Of a DNA stretch of 64,000 nucleotides, positions 32,599-40,791 are shown one piece after another; position 1 is the first letter of the stretch; every line of letters begins with the position of its first letter. Made by a program: the position numbers and the translations under genes. Origin of the DNA: UBA1563 sp041671545 (lineage in GTDB: Bacteria > Bacteroidota > Ignavibacteria > Ignavibacteriales > Ignavibacteriaceae); the NCBI GenBank assembly GCA_041671545.1, contig JBAZBI010000019.1, positions 1 through 64,000 on the forward strand, read 5' to 3'. Under the pieces are notes generated by a model that saw only the letters and a list, made by a program, of their open reading frames with translations, was not told the origin of the DNA and did not search any database.

Positions 32599-33273
32599 GT
32601 GTTTTCTAAATTGAAAAAAGTAAAAGTTACGGACAAAAACATTATAAATATTTGGTTAGTTGAAGATAATCTTCGATATCGGAAATCAATGGCAGGATTG
32701 ATAAATGCAACCGAAGGGATGCAGTGTTCTCACTCATTTTTTTCATGCGAGGAAGCACTTCCAATGTTCTCAACAGATGAATTACCGGATGTAATTTTGT
32801 CTGATATCGGACTTCCGGGGATGAGCGGAATCCAAGGGATCGAAAAATTTAAGGAACTTTCTCCGTCAACACTGATTGTTATTCTTACGGTTTATGACGA
32901 TAACGATAAAGTATTCAACGCGATTTGCGCAGGGGCATCCGGTTATTTATTAAAAGATTCGCCTCCTGAAAAAGTAATTGAAGCGATCAAGGAAGTTCTT
33001 GCCGGAGGCGCTCCGATGAACATGCAGATTGCTCATAAAGTATTAGGAATGTTCGCTCAGTTTAAACCTAAAAAAGCGGATTACGGATTATCAGACCGCG
33101 AAAAGGAAATTTTGCACTATATGGTGGCGGGTTTAACGAAACAACAAATTGCCGATAAATTGTTTCTTAGTTTCCATACGGTTAACACGCACTTAAAAAA
33201 TATCTACATCAAACTTCACGTAAACACACGTTCTGGGGCGGTCTCAAAAGTTTATGAAGAACATTTGTTGTAA
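32599..33273 (+). CDS. NarL/FixJ-family response regulator, copy 2
   Basis: A 224-aa paralogue of the 18760 regulator. Receiver with Asp69 (VILSDIGLPGMSG), then a LuxR/NarL helix-turn-helix (LSDREKEILHYMVAGLTKQQIADKL). The recognition helix region FHTVNTHLKNIYIKLHVNTRSGAVSKV is nearly the same as in copy 1, so both may read the same DNA site. There is no ATG near the expected start; GTG 32599 or TTG 32611 must serve, which could mean weak translation. Confidence 0.93.
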   Translation: MFSKLKKVKVTDKNIINIWLVEDNLRYRKSMAGLINATEGMQCSHSFFSCEEALPMFSTDELPDVILSDIGLPGMSGIQGIEKFKELSPSTLIVILTVYDDNDKVFNAICAGASGYLLKDSPPEKVIEAIKEVLAGGAPMNMQIAHKVLGMFAQFKPKKADYGLSDREKEILHYMVAGLTKQQIADKLFLSFHTVNTHLKNIYIKLHVNTRSGAVSKVYEEHLL

Positions 33274-33331
33274 CGCATTAATAGATACGTACTAAAATAT
33301 AGTAAAATGAAATTAGGAGCTATGGTCATTC

Positions 33332-34204
33332 ATGAAAATAAATAAGTTGGTTTTTAGTAGTTTGCTGCTCTTGTTTTTTGTGATTACAACAAGCGTTTTG
33401 CCGCAGTCATTAAGAGTGATGACCTTTAATATTAGGCTTGATAGTCCAAATGACGGAGAAAATATTTGGGACAAGCGGAAAGACAATTTCGTAAGTATGA
33501 TAAGGTTTCACAAAGCTGATATTGTCGGACTGCAGGAGGCACAAAAACATCAGATAGATTACATCCAGCAGTCGTTACCGGAATATAGTTGGTTCGGAAT
33601 CGGTCGTGATGACGGAAAGGCAGCTGGGGAATTCACCGCTATTTTTTACCGAAAAGATAGATTTGATACATTAGAAACCACTACTTTTTGGTGCTCCGTA
33701 ACGCCAGATCATCCCGGTTTAGGATGGGATGCCGCCTATCAAAGAATTACAACCTACGGAAAGTTCAAAGATAACATAACCGGCAATTTTTTTTATCTCT
33801 TTAACACTCATTTAGATAACGAAGGAGAAGTTGCAAGACTTGAAAGCGCAAAACTCATCAAGAAAAAAATGGAAGAGATTTGCTGTAATTTCCCAATAAT
33901 TTTCACGGGGGATTTTAATTCATTTCCCGATTCCCCTGCATATAAAGTTGTTACAGCAAAATCGGATTTAAATTCTTCCATAGAACTTTTTGATTCTGAA
34001 TCCATTTCACAAACAAAGCATCATGGTCCCGGCGGAACATTTACGGGATTTGATATCTTGGCAAAACCTGCCAAGCCGATAGATTTTATTTTTGTGAAAA
34101 AAGGGATATCGGTTTTATCACATGGAACGCTTTCAGATTCATTTGATGGTTTCCTTCCATCAGATCACTATGCAGTACTGGCGGAGATATTACTTAATAA
34201 CTAA
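33332..34204 (+). CDS. Secreted endonuclease/exonuclease/phosphatase-family protein
   Basis: A 290-aa protein with signal peptide (1-25) and a full EEP fold: Asn33 (MTFNIRLDSPND), Glu69 (VGLQEAQ), the central TGDFNSF and the terminal SDHYAV motifs. Secreted members hydrolyse phosphodiesters such as DNA, sphingomyelin-like lipids or phosphoinositides; the substrate cannot be told here. No sorting domain, so it is probably periplasmic or a lipid-free exported enzyme. Start ATG 33332 is 58 bp after the regulator. Confidence 0.9.
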   Translation: MKINKLVFSSLLLLFFVITTSVLPQSLRVMTFNIRLDSPNDGENIWDKRKDNFVSMIRFHKADIVGLQEAQKHQIDYIQQSLPEYSWFGIGRDDGKAAGEFTAIFYRKDRFDTLETTTFWCSVTPDHPGLGWDAAYQRITTYGKFKDNITGNFFYLFNTHLDNEGEVARLESAKLIKKKMEEICCNFPIIFTGDFNSFPDSPAYKVVTAKSDLNSSIELFDSESISQTKHHGPGGTFTGFDILAKPAKPIDFIFVKKGISVLSHGTLSDSFDGFLPSDHYAVLAEILLNN

Positions 34205-34321
34205 AGGAAATGACGATCCTCCTTGAAACTACTAATACAATCTACCGTACTTTGGCTTGAACGATTTTTGCTTATCAATTGAGATAACAATGATAGGTCA
34301 TTTTTTGCGCAGAGATTAAAG

Positions 34322-34339
34322 ATACCACGAACGTGCTAT
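34322..34339. promoter_or_regulatory. NarL-like 7-2-7 palindrome, site 5
   Basis: ATACCACGAACGTGCTAT, half-sites TACCACG and TAGCACG around AA, in the 254-bp gap before the GDPD gene and 119 nt upstream of its ATG. Confidence 0.55.
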
Positions 34340-34458
34340 TGCCACACTTAATTCAATGACATAATTTTCTGATACCATAAAAACAAAAGATTAAAAGTGT
34401 TATACTATTCCGGTACAGGAATAATATAGATTATGAAACTTAAAAAAAGGAGAAACAA

Positions 34459-37400
34459 ATGAAAAAATGGTTTCAACTAAGCATGGTAGCATATGCTTTC
34501 TTACTTAGCATGAATAGTTTTGCCGGTGTTAAAGTTATCGCCCACCGCGGCGGCTCTTATCTGGCACCTGAAAATACAGCCTCGGCTTGGAATAAAGCTG
34601 TAGCATTAAAAGCTGATTATTTTGAACTTGATATTCAGCTTACGAGTGACGACTCATTAATGATCATGCATGATGACACTGTGAACCGGACAACGAGTGG
34701 AACGGGAAGCGTTAGCTCAATGACTTATGCTCAACTTCGTGCATTAGATGCAGGTTCTTGGTTTAACGCTGCATTTGCAGGTGAAAAAATACCAACATTT
34801 TCCGAGGCACTTTTTACTGCAAAGTCAGATCCAAATAATATTGGGATTGTTGCAGAGATCAAGTCCTCAAACGCTACAATTGTGGCTAAAGTTGTAAAAA
34901 TGATTCAAGACTATGGAATGCAGTCGAGAGTAGTTGTCTCTAGTTTTAATTTTGCTCAGATATCTCAAGTAAAAAGCTTGGATACAACGATTTCAGTTCA
35001 ACTTTTTGGTACAATCACAAATTTTAATATTGATCAAGTTGCAAATATTGGTGGGGAATGGGTTGGAAGCGGCGGAACAACGACTCAAGCGATCATTGAT
35101 TATGCCCATTCCAAAAATGTTTTGTACAACGCTTGGACAATCAATAGTGCTGCACAAATGATCCCATTGATAAAAACAACCATCGTTGACGGAATTACAA
35201 CTGACGCTCCTGACGTCTTAATTGCTTTGGCAGATGATACACCGCCAACGGATGTGGCTTTAAACACTACAGTTATTTCTGAGACAAGAGTCACTTTAAA
35301 TTGGCAACCTGCAGAAGACCTTCAAAGTGGAATTTCTAATTATCTTATCTATCGCGATGGAGTTTCTTCGCCAACAACACTTCTTGCAACGGTGGGAAAT
35401 GTTACACAATTTACTGATGAAACATATATCGAAAATCAAAGTTATTACTATCGAGTAAAAGCAAAAAATAATGCTGGTATATTAAGCGCCAATTATAGTA
35501 ACGAAGTCACTGCAACTACCGGTGTGGATATCACCAAACCTAGCGTTTCATTTGTGTCGTCAAGTGGAGATACAGCAACCGTAGTAGTCGAATTTAGCGA
35601 AAGAGTTGACAAAACCACCGCTGAAACACCGGCGAATTATACAATCAATAAATCGGTAATGGTACTTAGCGCTAAATTGCTGCTTGATTCAAGACAGGTA
35701 CTTCTTACAACTACGCAGTTGGGAGATACAACTTATACGATTACCGTTAAAAATGTTTTGGACAAAGCAATAACTCCCAACAAGATGGTGACAAGTTCAA
35801 CGATCTTTTTGCATCATAACCTTACCTCGGATGTTGTTGCGTTTTACAAGTTAGATGAAACAGAAATAGTTGGAGTAGATACACTTGCAAAAGATGCAAC
35901 GGTAAATGCTAATAATGGTGTAACTAAAAACGGTCCGGTTATCTCCGAAGGTTTTCTTGGTAATGCTATGGAATTTGACGGAGTAGATGACTATGTTCAA
36001 TTCCAACCTTCCGCTTCGTTTGATATTTCAACCGGATTAGTTTCTGTTTCTGTTTGGACAAAACTTAAATACTTGCCTGCTGACCTTCCTGCAGCTTTTG
36101 GTCCAATTTTCGACTCAGAAACAGATAATTACGTAATCTATGAAGATAGAGGAAATAATCAGTTAAGATTTAAAGTAGCTACCTCAGGTGGCGCAGCCAG
36201 ACCGGCTATAAATGCTGCGGATCTGAAAACAGGTGAATGGATCCACGTGGTTGGAGTGTATGACGGAGTCAACGCTAAAATTTATATGAATGGTCTCCTA
36301 AAAGGAACACTTCCGCTAACAGGTACCGTAAACAAAGGACAGGTTGCAACTCTTGGCAAAAGTGGAACTTCTTTCTTCAGCGGAAAAATTGATAACGTGC
36401 TGGTTTTAAATAAAGCTTTAACATATCAGGAAGTAATTGATCTTTATAATAAAACAAAAGCAGCGGGAGAGAGCCCTAACCCTACGGATGTTGTTTTAAA
36501 TGCTCCTGTTGTAAATGAAACTGATGTAACTTTAAGTTGGACTCCGGCAGTTACCTTTGAAAGCGCCATGATGGGATATGAAGTCTATCGGGATGCGACA
36601 CCTGAAGCTGCAACACTTATAGCAACGGTAGCTGGAAATCAAACACAATTTACGGACGAAACAAACATTGAGAACGGAACATTCTATTATAGAATAAAAG
36701 CGAAAAACTCGGTAGCGTTGAAGAGTTTAAATTTCAGCAATGAAGCAACGGCAAATACTGCGACTGATACAAAAGCGCCTAACATTGTTTACTTAACCGC
36801 TAAAGAAAAAGAGACGAAAGTGGTTGCGGAATTCAATGAGTTGGTTGACAAAACCTCAGCTGAAAATATTGCAAACTATGCAATTGATAATTCAGCCCAA
36901 ACCGTTATCAGTGCAAAAGTTGCCTTAGACGGAAAAACGGTTATTCTTACTACAACTCCTTTAACTGCAGCAGTTCATCAACTTGGAATAAGCAATATAA
37001 AAGATAAGGCAGCCACGCCAAATGTTAGCATTGTCGGAAGCGCTTACGATTTTACATTTACTCCTCACTCATCCGATATCGTTGCTTATTATTCGATGGA
37101 TGATACACGGGTTGATACACTATTCGATGCTACTGCAAATACGAATAACGGAATTTTTATGAGCACAACAAGTGTTGCTCCCGGATTTTCGGGAAACTCT
37201 CTGATGTTTAACGGAACGGATGACTATGTACTATTTACTCAATCGCCCTCATTTGATATACCTGGCGGATTGGTGTCTGTTTCAGTTTGGATGAAGTTAG
37301 AATATCTCCCGACAGAAATGCTTTTAGGAACCGGCCCTTTGTTTGATTCACATGATGATCAATATGTAATGTATGAAGACAAAGGAAATAAGGAATTGCG

Positions 37401-38019
37401 CTTCAAAGTTACCTCAACAGCAGGCGCTGCACGTCCGGGAATTCCTCAAGTGGATTTAATAACCGGACAATGGATTAATGCAGTTGGTGTTTTTGATGGA
37501 ACAAATGCAATGATTTATTTAAACGGAGTAAAAAAAGGAACACTTCCATTAACGGGAACTGTTAAGCCGGGCCAAGTTGCCATGTTAGGGAAAAGTGCTG
37601 CATCCGGAACTATTTCATTCTTTAAAGGGAAAATTGATAACGTAGCGATCTTTAAAAAGGCTCTCTCTCAAACTGAAGTTGAAGACCTTTATACAACTCA
37701 TAAAATCACGGCGAAAAATCTTGTATCTGTGGACGAAGTAAAAAATACTATCCCGAATGAATTTGCTTTATCACAGAATTATCCAAATCCATTTAACCCG
37801 GAAACCAGGTTAAGTTACCAACTACCGGTAACCGGCAAGGTATCCCTTAAAGTATTTGATATTCTTGGAAGAGAAGTTGCAACGTTGGTTGATGAAGTGA
37901 AAGAAGCCGGAACGTATCAAGTTTCCTTTAACGCAAAAGCTTTTGCAAGTGGCGCTTATTTCTACAGGTTCCAATCGGGGGATTTTGTAAAAATTAAAAA
38001 AATGGTTCTGCTCAAATAA
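34459..38019 (+). CDS. Secreted glycerophosphodiester phosphodiesterase with two Fn3-Ig-LamG units
   Basis: An 1186-aa exported enzyme. Signal peptide (1-22), then a GDPD domain (about 24-258) with His29-Arg30 (AHRGG), Glu38, Glu56-x-Asp58 and His71, the expected catalytic and metal residues. A tandem duplication follows: Fn3, bacterial Ig-like and LamG domains at about 262-665 and again at about 671-1090. A type A sorting domain ends the protein. It should hydrolyse glycerophosphodiesters, perhaps from phospholipid head groups or teichoic-type polymers, at the cell surface. Start ATG 34459 has AAAGGAG. Confidence 0.92.
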   Translation: MKKWFQLSMVAYAFLLSMNSFAGVKVIAHRGGSYLAPENTASAWNKAVALKADYFELDIQLTSDDSLMIMHDDTVNRTTSGTGSVSSMTYAQLRALDAGSWFNAAFAGEKIPTFSEALFTAKSDPNNIGIVAEIKSSNATIVAKVVKMIQDYGMQSRVVVSSFNFAQISQVKSLDTTISVQLFGTITNFNIDQVANIGGEWVGSGGTTTQAIIDYAHSKNVLYNAWTINSAAQMIPLIKTTIVDGITTDAPDVLIALADDTPPTDVALNTTVISETRVTLNWQPAEDLQSGISNYLIYRDGVSSPTTLLATVGNVTQFTDETYIENQSYYYRVKAKNNAGILSANYSNEVTATTGVDITKPSVSFVSSSGDTATVVVEFSERVDKTTAETPANYTINKSVMVLSAKLLLDSRQVLLTTTQLGDTTYTITVKNVLDKAITPNKMVTSSTIFLHHNLTSDVVAFYKLDETEIVGVDTLAKDATVNANNGVTKNGPVISEGFLGNAMEFDGVDDYVQFQPSASFDISTGLVSVSVWTKLKYLPADLPAAFGPIFDSETDNYVIYEDRGNNQLRFKVATSGGAARPAINAADLKTGEWIHVVGVYDGVNAKIYMNGLLKGTLPLTGTVNKGQVATLGKSGTSFFSGKIDNVLVLNKALTYQEVIDLYNKTKAAGESPNPTDVVLNAPVVNETDVTLSWTPAVTFESAMMGYEVYRDATPEAATLIATVAGNQTQFTDETNIENGTFYYRIKAKNSVALKSLNFSNEATANTATDTKAPNIVYLTAKEKETKVVAEFNELVDKTSAENIANYAIDNSAQTVISAKVALDGKTVILTTTPLTAAVHQLGISNIKDKAATPNVSIVGSAYDFTFTPHSSDIVAYYSMDDTRVDTLFDATANTNNGIFMSTTSVAPGFSGNSLMFNGTDDYVLFTQSPSFDIPGGLVSVSVWMKLEYLPTEMLLGTGPLFDSHDDQYVMYEDKGNKELRFKVTSTAGAARPGIPQVDLITGQWINAVGVFDGTNAMIYLNGVKKGTLPLTGTVKPGQVAMLGKSAASGTISFFKGKIDNVAIFKKALSQTEVEDLYTTHKITAKNLVSVDEVKNTIPNEFALSQNYPNPFNPETRLSYQLPVTGKVSLKVFDILGREVATLVDEVKEAGTYQVSFNAKAFASGAYFYRFQSGDFVKIKKMVLLK

Positions 38020-38030
38020 TTTGAAATTTT

Positions 38031-38078
38031 TGCCCCGCTTAGAACGTGCAATTTGTTTTAAGCGGGGCATTTTATATT
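38031..38078 (+). terminator. Rho-independent terminator
   Basis: Eleven-base stem TGCCCCGCTTA (38031-38041) with TAAGCGGGGCA (38059-38069), followed by TTTTATATTTT. Confidence 0.9.
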
Positions 38079-38120
38079 TTAAAGCGTTCATAAACATTAT
38101 TCATTTTTAGGACTTCAATC

Positions 38121-40784
38121 ATGCGCACAAATTTTGTGAAGCAAATAACCCGCTACTTTCTTTTCCCTTCAATATTCATTATTGAAGCAGTATTCGCACA
38201 ATCAATCCAACTTCCTAATGAATGGAAATTTAAATTAGGAGACGATCCGCAATTTGCAAGTCCATTTTTACATGATGGTGATTGGGAGACGAAACCGGTA
38301 AGTACAAGCTGGTCTGCTGTAGGAATAGAAAAAGATGTTTATTCATGGTATCGGGTAAAAATTGTTATTCCCTCAAGTATGAAAAGCGCCGCTGAAAAAG
38401 GGAAGGGATTTAAGCTCTGCCTTGGCAAAATTGACGATGTCGATCAAACTTTTTTTAACGGCAGGCTGATCGGACAAACCGGATCGCTCCCACCAAATTA
38501 TGAAACGAAGTGGGATGTTGATAGAGTGTATTTTATTTCCGAAAAGGAAATTTTGTGGGATAAAGAAAATGTGATCGCAGTTAGAGTTTTCAGTCCGGAC
38601 ATTGGTGGAATTGGAATGTATTTAGGACCTTATATAATCGGACCCATCAACTGGTCGGATTTCATGTTAGTTCAACACACCATTACGGAAACTGAAAACA
38701 ATGGATTTATAACCAGTATAAAATTTGTTAACAATGGAAATGCTTCTCTTAAAGGAAAAATTAAATATTGGGTGAAAGATAAAGCTGGGAAAGAATTGTT
38801 CGCAGAAGTTAAGTCTGTGTTCATCCCACAAGAAAAAGATTTTGAAAAAGTAATTACGTTTTCAAATTATCAGTCCGCAAGTGGGAACATGTTTTTGAAA
38901 GTTGGTTACACAATTGAAGAAGATGAAAGTTCAATTGTTGTAAAAGGTGAGCAAAGTTATTTGGCAAATCGGCAAATTATTATTCCAGTAGTAAATGAAC
39001 CAAAATCTGTCATCGAAAATAAAATTCAAAATGTGTTCAGTTCAATTCCATTTCAAGATCAACAATTAAACGGCTATCTCGGAAAACGCCTTAAGCAAAA
39101 TTTGGAAGAGCGGCTTCTCAAAGTTGATGAAGAGGGAATAATCGGCGGTTATTTGCAAAGACCGGGAAATCATCCGTGGGTGGGTGAACATATCGGTAAA
39201 TATTTGGAAACTGCTTGCAACGTTTGGAAAAATAGTCACGACGCCAGAATAAAACAGCAAATGGATCGCATGATGTACGAACTGATCAACTCGCAATTGG
39301 ATGATGGATATTTGGGAACATACACTCCCGATAAATATTGGACAAGCTGGGATGTTTGGTCGCATAAATATAATTTGTATGGCTTGCTCGCTTATTACAC
39401 CACAACAGGGTATCAGCCCGCGCTTGATGCTTGTAAAAAAATCGGAAATCTGTTATGCACTACTTTTGGAAATAATTCCGGGCAACGTGATATTATTTTA
39501 GCCGGAGAACATATTGGAATGGCGGCAACAAGCGTCTTAGACCCGATGGTTGAACTATATAAATATACCGGTGAAAAAAAGTATTTTGATTTTTGCTATT
39601 ACATTCTGGATGCGTGGGAACATGATAATGGTCCCAAAATTATCAGCACATTATTATCAAAAGGCAAAGTTAATAAAGTTGCAAACGGTAAATCGTATGA
39701 GATGCTTTCTAATTTAGTTGGAATGGTAAATCTCTACCGGCTTACCGGAGACGAACATCTTTTAAAACCTGTGCTGATTGCGTGGAATGATATTGTATCA
39801 AAGAGACTTTACCTTACCGGAACTACCAGTTCATGGGAACATTTTCAAGAGGATGAAGTACTTCCCGCAGCAGATAAAGATCATATTGGCGAAGGTTGCG
39901 TTACGACAACGTGGATACAATTGAATCAAAATCTTTTAACGGTTACCGGTGATTTGAAATATCTTGAACAAATTGAAAAGACAATCTATAACCATTTGTT
40001 AGCCGCAGAAAATCCGGAGACAGGCTGTATTAGTTATTACACTCCACTAATGGACAAAAAACCATTTGTTTGTACGATAAGTTGCTGCACTTCAAGCATT
40101 CCTCGCGGAATTGCGATGATTCCTTTTTTTACTTTTGGTAAGCTAAAAGAGATTCCAACATTAATGATTTATGAACCGGCGGTTTATAAAGAAAAAATTA
40201 CGACTACAGATAAAAAAGAAATAGAATTAACCTTACAAGTTGAAAGCGATTTCCCGGAGAGCGGGGAAATTGTTGCAAAAGTTCATACTTCTCAAATCGC
40301 TTCATTTCCTATTGCTTTACGAATTCCATCTTGGGCAACTTCATTTAAGGCGAAAATTGGTGGTAAAGAATATAAAGGGGAAGCGAATCATTATTTAAAG
40401 ATTGAACGTTTGTGGAAACCAGGTGAAAAAATTAAGATATCTTTTTCGATGCCGATCAAAATAAAAGATGGCGGCAAAAGTTATCCGGGAAAAATTGCGT
40501 TTGAAAGGGGTCCGCAGGTTTTAGCAGTTGATGCTTCGTTAAATCCCGAATTGCAAAAAGATGCTCAATTAATATCGGTTGAAAAAATGCTCATTGATTT
40601 ACCATTCGGGAAAGGCGACACGAAGTTATTACCGAAACAATGGATAGGGAACCAGGCTTACACATTAAAGATAATTGATAATGAACAGAAGAATAAGAAA
40701 TCAAAAATAACTGTAGTTCCCTTTGCAGATGCTAGCCAAACCGGCGGAGATGTGAAAATCTGGTTGTTGTTAAAAGTTAAATAA
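38121..40784 (+). CDS. GH127-like (DUF1680) glycoside hydrolase
   Basis: An 887-aa exported protein with signal peptide (1-26). A jelly-roll sugar-binding domain like that of GH2 enzymes occupies about 30-175. The (alpha/alpha) barrel of the DUF1680/GH127 group follows (about 310-690) with DDGYLGTYTP and a putative zinc site of Glu591, Cys593 and Cys655/Cys656 (EGC...SCCTSS). GH127 members cleave beta-L-arabinofuranosides using a zinc-bound cysteine; related families act on other arabinosides. A beta domain ends the protein; no T9SS sorting domain. Its stop lies only 7 bp from the stop of the convergent kinase. Confidence 0.88.
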   Translation: MRTNFVKQITRYFLFPSIFIIEAVFAQSIQLPNEWKFKLGDDPQFASPFLHDGDWETKPVSTSWSAVGIEKDVYSWYRVKIVIPSSMKSAAEKGKGFKLCLGKIDDVDQTFFNGRLIGQTGSLPPNYETKWDVDRVYFISEKEILWDKENVIAVRVFSPDIGGIGMYLGPYIIGPINWSDFMLVQHTITETENNGFITSIKFVNNGNASLKGKIKYWVKDKAGKELFAEVKSVFIPQEKDFEKVITFSNYQSASGNMFLKVGYTIEEDESSIVVKGEQSYLANRQIIIPVVNEPKSVIENKIQNVFSSIPFQDQQLNGYLGKRLKQNLEERLLKVDEEGIIGGYLQRPGNHPWVGEHIGKYLETACNVWKNSHDARIKQQMDRMMYELINSQLDDGYLGTYTPDKYWTSWDVWSHKYNLYGLLAYYTTTGYQPALDACKKIGNLLCTTFGNNSGQRDIILAGEHIGMAATSVLDPMVELYKYTGEKKYFDFCYYILDAWEHDNGPKIISTLLSKGKVNKVANGKSYEMLSNLVGMVNLYRLTGDEHLLKPVLIAWNDIVSKRLYLTGTTSSWEHFQEDEVLPAADKDHIGEGCVTTTWIQLNQNLLTVTGDLKYLEQIEKTIYNHLLAAENPETGCISYYTPLMDKKPFVCTISCCTSSIPRGIAMIPFFTFGKLKEIPTLMIYEPAVYKEKITTTDKKEIELTLQVESDFPESGEIVAKVHTSQIASFPIALRIPSWATSFKAKIGGKEYKGEANHYLKIERLWKPGEKIKISFSMPIKIKDGGKSYPGKIAFERGPQVLAVDASLNPELQKDAQLISVEKMLIDLPFGKGDTKLLPKQWIGNQAYTLKIIDNEQKNKKSKITVVPFADASQTGGDVKIWLLLKVK

Positions 40785-40791
40785 TTTGATT

